Assembly: GCF_008632955.1 (NCBI RefSeq)
Contig: NZ_CP043959.1
Location: 124,001-188,000, forward strand
Direction: 5' to 3'
DNA from: Streptomyces tendae
Lineage (GTDB): Bacteria > Actinomycetota > Actinomycetes > Streptomycetales > Streptomycetaceae
Length of the DNA stretch: 64,000 nucleotides
Positions 25,675-34,090 of the stretch are shown in pieces; position 1 is the stretch's first letter, and each line of letters begins with the position of its first letter. The notes under the pieces were generated by a model that worked only from the letters and a program-made list of their open reading frames with translations, did not search any database and was not told the DNA's origin. Position numbers and translations under genes: made by a program.

Positions 25675-27218
25675 ACCGCCGGAGCACCGACTCCCGGGCT
25701 TCGGCGACGGGCGAGCCGCGCACCGGCCCCCGCCGCGTCCTGCGCGCCGCCGTCGCCCGCATCCCGCTCCCCCTGCGCGGTCTGCGCTCCCGCCTCCTCA
25801 CGTCCTTCGTCCTGGTGGCCATGCTCAGCTCCCTCGGCACCGGGGCCCTCGCCTTCCGCGAGGCACGGACCGGGGTGCTGCAGCAGAGCCAGGACTCCGT
25901 CATCAACCGGTTCCGTGCGAGCGTCGACGCCGTCGCGCCGTACGTCCCGTCCTCTCCCGACGCCGCCGACCTGCAGAAGGTGGTGGACCAGGTGCTGTAC
26001 GCGAACCCCACGGCGGGCTGGCGAGTGATGGCCGCCTACGGCACCCGTCGGGCATATGCGCCGACCCCCCGGTTCACCGAGCCGAGCGACGAGATGCTCA
26101 CGTCCGTCGCGACGCGCCGGGCCGCGGTGTTCCAGCGGGTGGACGTCGACGGCAGCCCTCGTCTCCTCGTCGGCATGCCCGTCACCTACATCGCGGAGAA
26201 CGGCAAGGAGTCCCGCCTCTCCGGTCTGGTGATGTACCTGGAGGTCCCGCAGACCGCCGAGGAGGGGTATGTCGAGGCCATGGTCAGCGGCATCGAGCGG
26301 GCCACCCTGGTGGCTCTGTGCCTGGCCGTGGTGCTGGCGCTGCTCGCCGCGAGCGGGGTGCTGCGGCCCGTCCGGGCACTGCGCCGGGCGACGCGCCGGA
26401 TGGCCGAGGGACACCTCGACGTCCGGCTCGACGTCACCGGCACCGACGAACTGGCCGACCTCTCCCGGTCGTTCAACGAGACGGCGGCCGAACTGGAGCG
26501 AACCGTGGCCGAGCTGCGCCGTCTGGAGGCGCGGGGCCGCCGCTTCGTGGCGGACGTCTCCCACGAACTGCGTACCCCGCTGGCGGCGATGTCGGCGGTC
26601 ACCGACGTGCTGGACGTGGAGGCGGAGAGCGAGACCGGTGAGGCGCTGCGGCTCATCGGCGAGGGCACGAACCGGCTGAGTGTGCTGGTGAACGACCTGA
26701 TGGAGATATCGCGCTTCGACGCGGGGGCCGCCGAGCTCAACCGGGACGAGATCGACCTGGCCGAGTCCGTGCGGCGCACGATCGCCTCCCGCTGGCGGCA
26801 GGAGGAGGTGGAACTGCGGCTGCCCGGGCCGGGGGAGCTGCGCGCACGGGTCGATCCGCGCCGGCTCGACGTGGTGACGGCCAACCTGGTCGGCAACGCG
26901 CTGCGGCACGGCGAGCCGCCGGTCCGGGTGACGCTGGGCGTGCGGAGGGGCGGGCCCGGCGAGGCGGAGTGGGCGGTCCTCGAGGTGAGCGACAACGGCC
27001 CGGGGATCGCCCGGGAGGCCATGCCGCACATCTTCGAACGGTTCTACAAGGCGAGCACGTCACGGGCGAGGAGCGAGAGCAGCGGGCTCGGCCTCGCGAT
27101 CACGGCGGAGAACGTGCGTCTGCACGGTGGACGCATCCGGGCGGCGAACCGGCCCGGCGGCGGCGCTGTCTTCACGGTCGAGCTCCCGCTGCACGGCGAC
27201 GAGGGAGGCACGACGTGA
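25671..27218 (+). CDS. HAMP-domain sensor histidine kinase
   Basis: A 515-residue classical membrane kinase: first membrane segment (LLTSFVLVAMLSSLGTGAL, about 42-60), an extracytoplasmic sensor (about 62-200), a second segment (VALCLAVVLALLAASGVL), HAMP, HisKA with H298 in VSHELRTPLAAM, and HATPase (NLVGNALRHG; EVSDNGPGI; GLGLAI). It pairs with the preceding regulator. The sensed signal is unknown. Confidence 0.95.
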   Translation: MNRRSTDSRASATGEPRTGPRRVLRAAVARIPLPLRGLRSRLLTSFVLVAMLSSLGTGALAFREARTGVLQQSQDSVINRFRASVDAVAPYVPSSPDAADLQKVVDQVLYANPTAGWRVMAAYGTRRAYAPTPRFTEPSDEMLTSVATRRAAVFQRVDVDGSPRLLVGMPVTYIAENGKESRLSGLVMYLEVPQTAEEGYVEAMVSGIERATLVALCLAVVLALLAASGVLRPVRALRRATRRMAEGHLDVRLDVTGTDELADLSRSFNETAAELERTVAELRRLEARGRRFVADVSHELRTPLAAMSAVTDVLDVEAESETGEALRLIGEGTNRLSVLVNDLMEISRFDAGAAELNRDEIDLAESVRRTIASRWRQEEVELRLPGPGELRARVDPRRLDVVTANLVGNALRHGEPPVRVTLGVRRGGPGEAEWAVLEVSDNGPGIAREAMPHIFERFYKASTSRARSESSGLGLAITAENVRLHGGRIRAANRPGGGAVFTVELPLHGDEGGTT

Positions 27219-27832
27219 GGCGCGGGCGAAGGGGCGGACGTACGGCACCACTGCTGACCGGTCTGGTGACGGCGGTGGTGCTCGCGGGGTGCGGGGTCCC
27301 CGCCTCCGACGTCATCGAGGCGGGAGCGCCGGCGGGCGGCATGGCCGATCCCAGTCCGGCGCCGACCGAGGCACCCGCCTCCGTCTCCCTGTTCTTCCTC
27401 ACCGACGGCGACGGTGCCCCAAGGGCGTTTCCCCGCCTGGCCGACGACGTCGAAGGCGTCGTACGCCTGCTCTTCGAGGGGCCGAACGTGAAGGAGGCGG
27501 CCGTGGCCGTCACGGAGCTGCCCCGCCTGAAGAACGCCCCGCGGGTGTCGGTCGCCGGCGACGGCACCGTCACCGTGCGGCTCCCCGGCGAGACGGCGCC
27601 GCTGAGCCGCCTGGCGATGCTGCAGCTGACCTGCACGGTGGCGTACGCGGCACCGTTGGCCGTCACCGCCGTTCCCCGCGCCGAAGAGGGCCCCGCCGAG
27701 GACCTCGCACCGGGCGCCGTCCTGGTGAGCGGCAACGACTGGACGATGACCCAGCCGATCACGGAGTGCCCCGTCGCCTTCCCGACGGGCGGCGGCCCCG
27801 GAACCCGGCCCTCCGTGCAGCCCCAGGACTGA
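27215..27832 (+). CDS. GerMN-like lipoprotein of the two-component operon
   Basis: A 205-residue lipoprotein (TGLVTAVVLAGCGVPASDV). The mature part resembles the GerMN module of LpqB-type proteins (SLFFLTDGDGAPRAFPR; VVRLLFEGPN; VTVRLPGE). GTG 27215 overlaps the kinase stop and follows GAGGGAGG. A lipoprotein coupled to a kinase often tunes its sensing, as CseA and LpqB do in their own systems; that role is inferred here. Confidence 0.8.
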   Translation: MRRGRRGGRTAPLLTGLVTAVVLAGCGVPASDVIEAGAPAGGMADPSPAPTEAPASVSLFFLTDGDGAPRAFPRLADDVEGVVRLLFEGPNVKEAAVAVTELPRLKNAPRVSVAGDGTVTVRLPGETAPLSRLAMLQLTCTVAYAAPLAVTAVPRAEEGPAEDLAPGAVLVSGNDWTMTQPITECPVAFPTGGGPGTRPSVQPQD

Positions 27833-27866
27833 CCGGCCGCGTGCCGGTAGGCGGGTGCCCGTTCCC

Positions 27867-27907
27867 GTACATCACACCGGTACATGTCCTAGCATTGGTA
27901 CATGTCC
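27867..27907. promoter_or_regulatory. vapBC operator: repeated GTACAT, with leaderless promoter
   Basis: GTACAT occurs at 27867, 27880 and 27898, the last two within a perfect 11-base repeat GGTACATGTCC (27879-27889, 27897-27907). TAGCAT at 27890-27895 is a good -10 seven bases before the antitoxin ATG, so the transcript is probably leaderless. Repeats over a promoter are expected for autoregulation by the antitoxin-toxin complex. Confidence 0.6.
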
Positions 27908-28168
27908 ATGAAGCGCACGAACGTCTACGCCGACCCCGAGGACCTGGCGATCATCAAGGAGGCGGCCAAGCGCCGCGGGATAAGCGAGGCCGAGATCATC
28001 CGTCAGGGGATCCATCTCGCTGCCATGGCGAACCGCGTGTGGGACGAGCCGCTGTTCTCCCGCACGGTCGAGGGGCGGGGACGGACACCGTCCAAGGCCG
28101 AGGTCCGTGACGCCGTCGCCGACGCGGTCGGCCGTGAGACGGACCCGTCGTCGGGAAGCGCCGCGTGA
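27902..28168 (+). CDS. Ribbon-helix-helix antitoxin (VapB/CopG-type)
   Basis: An 88-residue protein with an N-terminal ribbon-helix-helix (KRTNVYADPEDLAIIKEAAKRRGISEAEIIRQGI). The C-terminal tail is expected to wrap the toxin. Its stop overlaps the PIN toxin start. ATG 27902 and ATG 27908 are both possible. Confidence 0.88.
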   Translation: MSMKRTNVYADPEDLAIIKEAAKRRGISEAEIIRQGIHLAAMANRVWDEPLFSRTVEGRGRTPSKAEVRDAVADAVGRETDPSSGSAA

Positions 28169-28608
28169 TCATCGTCATCGCCGACACCTCCGGTCTGCTC
28201 GCCGCCCTGGACTCGACACATCCGGAGCACGAGGCGGCGAACGAGGCGATCATGGCGGCCGGTCTGCTGGTCATGTCCCCGCTCCTGCTGGCGGAACTCG
28301 ATCACGTGGCCACCCGGGAGTTCGGCCGCGCCGTGGCCGTCGGCGCGATCGACGACCTGCGGCGCTGGATGAGCCGGGGCCGGGTCGTCATGCCCGAGAT
28401 CACCGACGACCACTTGGGTGCCGCGCAGTTCGTGCGGGCCCGCTACAAAGCACTCGATCTCGATCTCGCCGACGCGGTGAACGTCGCCCTCGCCGCCGAC
28501 TACGACACCGACGCGATCCTCACCCTCGACCGCCGCGACTTCCGTGCCGTCCGACCGTTGGGCCGGCACAAGGCGTTCCGCGTCCTGCCGGACGACCTCC
28601 CGCTCTGA
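28165..28608 (+). CDS. PIN-domain ribonuclease toxin (VapC-type)
   Basis: A 147-residue PIN protein with the acidic catalytic set: D7 in VIADTSGLL, E in LLLAELDH, and D in DLADAVNVALA. These bind Mg2+ or Mn2+ for RNA cleavage. GTG 28165 overlaps the antitoxin stop by four bases. VapC toxins typically cut tRNA or rRNA; the target is not predictable. Confidence 0.9.
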   Translation: MIIVIADTSGLLAALDSTHPEHEAANEAIMAAGLLVMSPLLLAELDHVATREFGRAVAVGAIDDLRRWMSRGRVVMPEITDDHLGAAQFVRARYKALDLDLADAVNVALAADYDTDAILTLDRRDFRAVRPLGRHKAFRVLPDDLPL

Positions 28609-28662
28609 CGCCCGGCTCTCCCGCTCCTCAGGGGTAGAGGGGCAGAGAAGCCGTTCAGCTCA

Positions 28663-28923
28663 TCACGGAGTTGGCCTCACGACATGCCCCAGGGCGACGA
28701 GGCCGACTCCGACCACGGTGACCGATGGCTGGGCGAAGTTGCCTGCCGCTACGAGCAGAACGCCGGCTCCCCACAGCCGCGGCTGCCGGACGTGGCGGCG
28801 CAGCCACCGACCTGGCGCACGTCCGAGAACCAGGCCGTAGAGGCCGAGAACGGCACAGGTGAGCCAGAGCACCACGAACACCAGGAACGACACCAGCACC
28901 AAGGTCGCAAACGCCACCGACAT
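28663..28923 (-). CDS. Small membrane protein
   Basis: An 86-residue protein with a strong N-terminal membrane segment (FATLVLVSFLVFVVLWLTCAVLG cut here at its edges) and further hydrophobic stretches (LWGAGVLLVAAGNFA; VTVVGVGLVALG). The start codon follows GGAG made by a run of 11-12 G on this strand, so run length may affect translation. No family recognised. Confidence 0.6.
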   Translation of the reverse strand: MSVAFATLVLVSFLVFVVLWLTCAVLGLYGLVLGRAPGRWLRRHVRQPRLWGAGVLLVAAGNFAQPSVTVVGVGLVALGHVVRPTP

Positions 28924-29052
28924 GGCCCTCCCCCCCCCCCGTCACGGGCCGGATGTCCGTCCGCCTGCCTGCCTGCCCGCGAGAGTCTGGCATGTCAGGT
29001 GCCGTCCGCCCACGCGCCGGCGAAACGGCACCCGTCCGGTGCCCGCGGCCGG

Positions 29053-29271
29053 CTACTTGGCCGCGTCGAGCGCCGCGAGGGCCTGGGCCCAGCGGACGTA
29101 CTTCAGGTTCGCCAGGTCCGCGACGGTCTTGACGCCGAACGCCTCCTGGAGCAGTTCGCCGTCACGGTCGGAGACCCCCTTCAGTGCTCCGACGGGAGCA
29201 GCGAGGATCTCCGGCAGGCTCTTGTCCGCCCACGCCTTGTCCAGCACCTTGTCCAGGTCGATCGAGGCCAT
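29053..29271 (-). CDS. Small conserved protein with helix-hairpin-helix-like sequence
   Basis: A 72-residue acidic protein (LDKVLDKAWADKSLPEIL; ALKGVSDRDGELLQEAFGVKTVADLANLKYVRWAQAL). The GVSDRDGELLQEAFGVKTVADL stretch is shaped like a helix-hairpin-helix pair. I recall similar short Streptomyces proteins but know no function. ATG 29271 is chosen as coding character starts there. Confidence 0.75.
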   Translation of the reverse strand: MASIDLDKVLDKAWADKSLPEILAAPVGALKGVSDRDGELLQEAFGVKTVADLANLKYVRWAQALAALDAAK

Positions 29272-29320
29272 GAGTGTCGTCTCCAGGGGTGCGCGGCCCA
29301 GGTGGACCCGGGCCTGTTTG

Positions 29321-29340
29321 TTTCTACAGACGCGTAGAAG
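29321..29340. promoter_or_regulatory. Inverted repeat TTCTAC-N6-GTAGAA
   Basis: A perfect 6-bp dyad in an unusually AT-rich island about 50 bp before the small conserved protein gene. It could be an operator or overlap its promoter. No assigned regulator. Confidence 0.4.
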
Positions 29341-29794
29341 AATAGAGCCGCCCTGACGGACGGAGGGCGCCTTGCGCCCCACCGCCCCGGGAACGGCCGA
29401 AATGCGCTCCTGAGCCGGCCGAACGGCCTGCTGTCGCGCGATAGACATGGACCCGGGCCAAGATCGTCGGCGTTGGCGCGCACGCGAGGAGACGCAGCGC
29501 GGGGTGCCCGAGCAGCAAGTCCGCCCGCCCCGCATGGTGTTGGCCGAGCGGTGCACGCCCCTATGTCAGTTCGATGTACGGCTGGGCTGCGGATCTGGAA
29601 GTTACCCGGACCGGTTTGAGTGGCTCCTCTTCCAGGTGAACGGCCACGTGGACAACACCCCGCCCGCGCCCGCGGGAACCCCTGTAGCAGGGCCGCGACA
29701 GTCGCCAACCATACATTCTTCACACTGACTTCATCATATGAACACCTTAGGTATGCTCCGGATGCTTCATTCGCACCACTGAGGGGGGAACCTC
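29341..29794. other. Intergenic region, no supported gene
   Basis: About 450 bp with no frame of convincing codon use. GC falls toward the right end (29715-29770), where the promoter of the lamin-tail gene must lie; TAGGTATGCT near 29750 holds a likely -10. Confidence 0.45.
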
Positions 29795-30298
29795 ATGCGC
29801 ATCCGGCGCACTCTGACCGTTGCCGCCACCGTCGCGGCGGTCGCCGCGCTCGGCTTCACGGGGGCCGTTCCGGCGCAGGCGGCCGAGTACTCCTCGGCCC
29901 TCAAGATCAAGGGCGTGCAGTACGACGCCCCCGGCCGGGACTCCAACAAGTGCTCGGGCGGGAACACCAAGAACGAGTACCTGACGATCAAGAACTACTC
30001 GAAGAAGTCGAAGGTGAATCTGAAGGGCTACAAGGTCAAGGACCGCGCCGGCAACACCTTCACCTTCAAGGCCAACCACATACTCGAGCCGGGTGACTAC
30101 GTGCACCTGCGCGGCGGCCGGGGCACCGACTCCGACGGCAAGAACGTCGTCTACCGCCAGAACTGCAACTTCATGTGGAACAACGACAAGGACACGATCT
30201 ACTTCTACAAGCCGGGCGGCGCGCCTGCCGACATCCACGCCTACACCAAGAAGGCGCACGACAAGGACGGCAACGGCTACATCAAGTACCACGGCTGA
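29795..30298 (+). CDS. Secreted lamin-tail-domain (LTD) protein
   Basis: A 167-residue protein with a signal peptide ending AQAAEYS and an LTD immunoglobulin-like fold (LKIKGVQYDAPGRD; NEYLTIKNYSKKSKVNLKGYKVKD; HILEPGDYVHLRGGRGTDS; RQNCNFMWNNDKDTIYFY). Such small secreted domains may bind cell wall, DNA or protein; no enzymatic motif is visible. It is monocistronic, followed by a strong terminator. A decayed copy of its 3' end occurs at 31558. Confidence 0.88.
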   Translation: MRIRRTLTVAATVAAVAALGFTGAVPAQAAEYSSALKIKGVQYDAPGRDSNKCSGGNTKNEYLTIKNYSKKSKVNLKGYKVKDRAGNTFTFKANHILEPGDYVHLRGGRGTDSDGKNVVYRQNCNFMWNNDKDTIYFYKPGGAPADIHAYTKKAHDKDGNGYIKYHG

Positions 30299-30317
30299 CG
30301 GGCGACGACCCGCGTCG

Positions 30318-30365
30318 AAACGGCGGCGGGCCCGCTCCCGGACGCTTGGGGCGGGCCCGCCGTTT
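30318..30365. terminator. Terminator, 12-bp stem with T run
   Basis: CGGCGGGCCCGC (30324-30335) pairs with 30351-30362, flanked by AAA on one side and TTT on the other, so it can work for both the LTD gene and the converging deacetylase gene. Confidence 0.75.
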
Positions 30366-30431
30366 GCCCGGCGAAGTGCCCGTGGCAGCCGTGCGCCGCC
30401 GTGCTGCCGATCGCCGGGCCGGACGGGCGGA

Positions 30432-31265
30432 TCAGCGCAGTCCGGCGAAGAGATCGTTCTCGGGGACGGCCGCGCCGGTGGCGTCCTGGACCCGTACGAA
30501 GGTCTCGATGCCCATCAACTCGCCGAACCTCTCCTTGCCCATCTTGAGGAAGAAGATGTTCTCGCCCTGGCTGGCGTGTGCGGCCAGAGCGTCGAACTTC
30601 TGACCGCTGAATGCGGTGGTGTCCACCCACGTGGTGATCTCGTCGTCGGGAAGACCGATCTCGGCCATCACGGCGGCCTCGGCAGGATCGGGCTCCGGCA
30701 TGTCCTCGTGGAATTCGCGCATGATCTCGTCGAACCGCTGCATGGCCGAGCGGGGCATCGTGGTCCAGTACACCTTCGGTGCCAGGGCGGTCATTTCCAG
30801 CGCCGCCATCGTGATGCGGTGGGCCTGGATGTGGTCGGGGTGGCCGTAGAAGCCGTTCTCGTCGTAGGTGACGACCACGTCGGGCCGGTAGTGCCGCATG
30901 AGTTCCGCGAGCCGGGCGGCGCCTTCCTCGACGGGGGTCCGCCAGAAGGATCCGGGGGCGTCGTTGGTCGGCCAGCCCATCATCCCGGAGTCCGCGTAGT
31001 CCAGTGTTTCCAGATCGCTGACCTTCAGGACGCCACAGCTCGCTTCGAGCTCGCGGCGGCGCATCAGGGCGACGGCTGCCGGATCGTGCCCGGGATCGCC
31101 CGGCTTGACACCCCCCGGTCCGTCACCACAACCGCCGTCGGTACACGTCACGAGAACCGTGCGGATGCCTTCCGCGGCGTACCGCGCGAGGATGCCTCCG
31201 GTTCCGGTGGCCTCGTCGTCGGGGTGGGCGTGCACCGCCATGAGGGTCAAGGGCCGGTCAGTCAT
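30432..31265 (-). CDS. PIG-L family N-acetylglucosaminyl deacetylase-like hydrolase
   Basis: A 277-residue zinc amidase of the PIG-L/MshB/Mca fold. The metal motif AHPDDE is at residues 12-17 and the distal histidine motif is GHPDHIQAH. Family members deacetylate GlcNAc conjugates or cleave mycothiol conjugates. Length is near that of mycothiol-type enzymes, but it is not clearly MshB or Mca. ATG 31265 follows AGGAGGA at good distance. Confidence 0.9.
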   Translation of the reverse strand: MTDRPLTLMAVHAHPDDEATGTGGILARYAAEGIRTVLVTCTDGGCGDGPGGVKPGDPGHDPAAVALMRRRELEASCGVLKVSDLETLDYADSGMMGWPTNDAPGSFWRTPVEEGAARLAELMRHYRPDVVVTYDENGFYGHPDHIQAHRITMAALEMTALAPKVYWTTMPRSAMQRFDEIMREFHEDMPEPDPAEAAVMAEIGLPDDEITTWVDTTAFSGQKFDALAAHASQGENIFFLKMGKERFGELMGIETFVRVQDATGAAVPENDLFAGLR

Positions 31266-32058
31266 GGGAAGTCCTCCTGTGGAGATGTGTCCTTGGTCCG
31301 AGCAGCACGGCGGGCGTACCTGCCTTCCGAAACCGGGCCTGGCGCCGCCCGCGATTCCGTGGTCCTCGGGTCCTCGCCTGTGGTGCCGCTGCCTCGCTCG
31401 GTGCAACAGCGCCGCCGGGACCTGCTGTTCCCGGCCGGGCCGCTCAGCCCGGACGCCGGCGGCCCGACGCCGAACGGATCCGGACGCGACCCGCACACAC
31501 CGGCGCCGCGTAGGGTGCGCGCTTCCCCCACCAGGCACCGTCGCCGGTGCCGCGTCAGGTACCACGGCTGACCGGGCGACGACCGCTCCGTCGAAGGCTG
31601 GGTCCGCCCCCGGATGCCCGTATCGGGTCCCGGCCTCCGAAGCGGCCCGTCCTCGTGTCACCGTCCGCCCGTACTGAAGAGGTGCCCCTGATACGACGGG
31701 TCCGCCCGTTCCGGGCGGTGCCCACCAGGCCGACCCGCTGTTCCGGCCCCGTGCATCTCGCTGCTTCCGCGCTGGGTGAGGGCGCCGAGCGAGCCGCGTT
31801 CGGCGCCGCCCCGCTGTCGCCTCACTCGTCCGGACCTGCCGGACTATGCAGGCGCTGAGGCCGGCGCGACGCTGGAAGCCGGACCGGTGGGACAGCCGGG
31901 GACGGCAACTGGGTGCGTCGGGCCACACATCGGGCCGGGCAGCGGCCGGATGCCAACGCTGTCCGAACCGCCGGCCGTCTGCTGCGCCGGCCGTCCTCGT
32001 CCCAGGGGACGTCAGAGGCGGAGTGCCTCCATGCCGGCCGTCCTTCAGGAGCGTGATC
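31266..32058. other. Gene-free region with a copied gene end
   Basis: Nearly 800 bp without a credible gene; open frames here have poor codon use. The only recognisable part is a decayed copy of the end of the lamin-tail gene at 31558. The rest may be gene remains. Confidence 0.5.
31558..31595. repeat. Decayed copy of the 3' end of the LTD gene
   Basis: GGTACCACGGCTGACCGGGC and following bases match 30286-30325 (last codons, stop and downstream flank of the lamin-tail gene) with a few indels: TACCACGGCTGAC-GGGCGACGACC in both, then GTCGAA. It looks like the residue of a tandem duplication or recombination around the deacetylase gene. Confidence 0.6.
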
Positions 32059-32505
32059 ATGGCCCGGAATCGCTGTCTGATTCTGAGCTCGCCGTCCGAA
32101 GTCTGGAGTCTGCTGTCCGACGGGCACCGCTACGGGCAGTGGGTGACCGGAACCCAGCAGGTCCTCGCCGTGGACCCGCACTGGCCGGACGTCGGCGCCC
32201 GGTTGAAGGTCCGCGTCGGCACCGGCCCTCTGACAGTCGACGACACCTGCGTGGTCCGCATCTGCGACCCAGGTCGCCGCCTGCAGTTGGAAGCCAAGGC
32301 AGACCCCTTCGGTGCGGCTCGCATCGCCATGAAGTTGACACCTTGGGGCGAGCACACCCTTTTCACCCTCGATTGGCACGCCCTCAGAGGCCCCGGCACG
32401 CGGCTGCACGGACTTCCCGTGGACTACTTCGTCAGGGTCCGCAACGGCATGATGCTGACCAAGCTGGCACGGATCGCGGTACGCGAGCACACCATGCCCG
32501 TTTGA
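32059..32505 (+). CDS. SRPBCC (START-like) family protein
   Basis: A 148-residue polyketide-cyclase/dehydrase-like protein of the SRPBCC fold (LSSPSEVWSLLSDGHRYGQWVTGTQQV; LTVDDTCVVRICDPGRRLQLEA; HTLFTLDWHALRGPGT). These bind hydrophobic ligands in a deep pocket; the ligand is unknown. AGGAG seven bases upstream supports ATG 32059. Confidence 0.85.
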   Translation: MARNRCLILSSPSEVWSLLSDGHRYGQWVTGTQQVLAVDPHWPDVGARLKVRVGTGPLTVDDTCVVRICDPGRRLQLEAKADPFGAARIAMKLTPWGEHTLFTLDWHALRGPGTRLHGLPVDYFVRVRNGMMLTKLARIAVREHTMPV

Positions 32506-32747
32506 GGCACCGGCCGCGCCCTCGCGACGCTTCCCTGCTCGGACGAGGCCGTCAACCGCCATCGGCTCGGCTGGCTGCCGCGTGCTGCCCGCTGCGATGG
32601 TCCGCGCGGGGAGTTGCCTGAAGGCAGCTACGCCGATCAGCCGATACCCCGACGAGCAGTGTCAGGAAGAGGTCGCCGCCGGCCTCGACGCGCCCGTCCG
32701 GATGGCTCGGGCCGCCGCTGCCCGAGAGGCCGACACGTGCAACGGTC

Positions 32748-32787
32748 AATGTTGGTGACGTATTCTTCTATGTATATTACCAACATT
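32748..32787. promoter_or_regulatory. vapBC operator: AATGTTGGT ... ACCAACATT
   Basis: A perfect 9-bp inverted repeat (32748-32756 and 32779-32787) encloses the AT-rich promoter (TATATT near 32773) just before the antitoxin gene. The layout fits autorepression by a VapBC complex. Confidence 0.7.
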
Positions 32788-32803
32788 ACCTGGGAGGTGC
32801 GGT

Positions 32804-33025
32804 ATGTCCGTGACCCAGATCGACATCGACGACGACGCCCTGGAGCGCGCCATGGCTCTGGCCAACGTCCGGACGAAGAAGGAGGCGGTGAACCTCGCTC
32901 TGAACTTCTACGCCGAGCAGCAGGAGCGTGCGGCGCGCATCAGCCGTCACTTCAACCGTGCCCGTGAGTGGGGTGCCGTCGAGGATGCCGAGCGTCTGCA
33001 CAGGGCGGAGAAGCGCAGCCGGTGA
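32804..33025 (+). CDS. VapB-type antitoxin (type II TA)
   Basis: A 73-residue antitoxin of the VapB/AbrB-unrelated ribbon-helix-helix type (VTQIDIDDDALERAMALANVRTKKEAVNLALNFY). The basic, helical tail should bind the toxin. GGGAGGTG precedes ATG 32804. Its stop codon shares a base with the toxin start. Confidence 0.92.
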   Translation: MSVTQIDIDDDALERAMALANVRTKKEAVNLALNFYAEQQERAARISRHFNRAREWGAVEDAERLHRAEKRSR

Positions 33026-33432
33026 TGTACCTGCTCGACACGTCCGGCCTGGTCAGGCTGCTCCGCGATCCGAAACTGCAGTCGGCCTGGTACGACGCGA
33101 TCGATGCCGGAGCCATCGCATCGTGCTACGTGCAACGCACCGAGTTCCTGTACAACGCCCGGAACCGCCGCGAGTACGACGAGATCGCGGAAATGTTCTC
33201 CGACCTCTATCCCGATGCGGCGGTGCCGAAGAACGCAGGGCGTTGGATCAGCGCGGTGCAACACCGTATGGCTCAGGTCGGGGAGCACCGCAGTGCCTCG
33301 GCAGTAGATCTTGTCATCGCAGCCACTGCCGCCCACCACGGCCTGACTGTCCTTCACGACGATGCCGACTACAGCACCGTCGCCCGGCACGCGTCCGACC
33401 TGACCGAGCACAACATTCACGACGTCGTTTGA
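33025..33432 (+). CDS. VapC-type PIN ribonuclease toxin
   Basis: A 135-residue PIN protein. Acidic residues: D5 in MYLLDTSGLVRLL, E in VQRTEFLYNAR, D in SASAVDLVIAATA and D in LHDDADYSTVA. It is closely related in layout to the toxin at 34091 (both have HRSA-AVDLV-AAT and LT-LH-D-D). ATG 33025 overlaps the antitoxin stop by one base. Confidence 0.92.
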   Translation: MYLLDTSGLVRLLRDPKLQSAWYDAIDAGAIASCYVQRTEFLYNARNRREYDEIAEMFSDLYPDAAVPKNAGRWISAVQHRMAQVGEHRSASAVDLVIAATAAHHGLTVLHDDADYSTVARHASDLTEHNIHDVV

Positions 33433-34090
33433 CGTGCCTGGTCGGCCGGGTCCGGCAGGAGTGTGAGCTTTTCGAGGGCGGCGGTGGAGTGGCTGGTGAA
33501 GGGCCAGTGCCGGGCCAGGCGGAGGATCCGCCGCGGCGTGACCCAGCAAGGACGCCAACGGCGGTACGCCGGCCGATGACTCCGGTCATCAGCGCACTGA
33601 CGCGGCCGAGGCCAGTCCTGCTTCGTAGGGGGAAGGGTGCGGCCTTCCGGCGCACGACCTTCGGTCGGAAGTGGCGGCGGGCTCGCGAGGTCGCCGGTCT
33701 CCCGGACGGCTTCCGCGCTTCTACGATTTCTTGCGTCGCTTGGTCGGCCGGCGTGCGTGTGCATCCTCGATTGGGCCGTTTCGCCACACGGACAGGACGA
33801 GACCGTGGGCGGCCGCCCAGCGGCGCCCGTCGGATGATTGGAGGACGCCCATGCCGACGCTGCGGTCAGGTCCGGTGGCGGCGGGCCCCTGTGCAGGCGC
33901 ACGCGGAGAAGATTCAGCGGCGGCCACAGAACTCAGGACGGAGATAGGTGGGGACCCGTCTCCGGGAGAGGCAGGCATTCAGTCGGGGAGCACCTTCGCG
34001 CATGCGCCGATTCCCGGTCCCAGCCCGTCGGCCACCACAGGCCGGTGGCCGAGGCTTCTACGGAACAGCCGAACGCCCGGCGCCCAGGGT
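33433..34090. other. Degenerate region with mobile-element debris
   Basis: About 660 bp with no intact gene. It holds the integrase fragment at 33613-33735. On the minus strand, 33430-33560 encodes a stretch (TPRRILRLARHWPFTSHST) that looks like the C-terminal end of a transposase, but too little remains to name a family. Confidence 0.5.
33613..33735 (+). pseudogene. Tyrosine integrase fragment
   Basis: The stretch encodes KGAAFRRTTFGRKWRRAREV then AGLPDGFR, nearly identical to the integrase of the AICE (bases about 51280-51395), then shifts frame at FYD. Only the segment just before the catalytic RH box survives. It lies 1.3 kb left of attL, outside the present element, so it comes from an earlier related element. 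Confidence 0.8.

Noticed and set aside
29447..29728. 93-codon plus frame in the intergenic region before the LTD gene
   Set aside because: Poor codon-position GC, no ribosome site and no recognisable domain.
31547..31858. Open frame across the copied LTD gene end
   Set aside because: Arg/Pro-rich frame without coding bias; the copied segment is in a different context and not translated in its original frame.
33417..33902. 161-codon minus frame as a transposase gene
   Set aside because: Only the last 40 or so residues resemble a transposase end; the rest is the mirror of the integrase fragment and low-complexity sequence.
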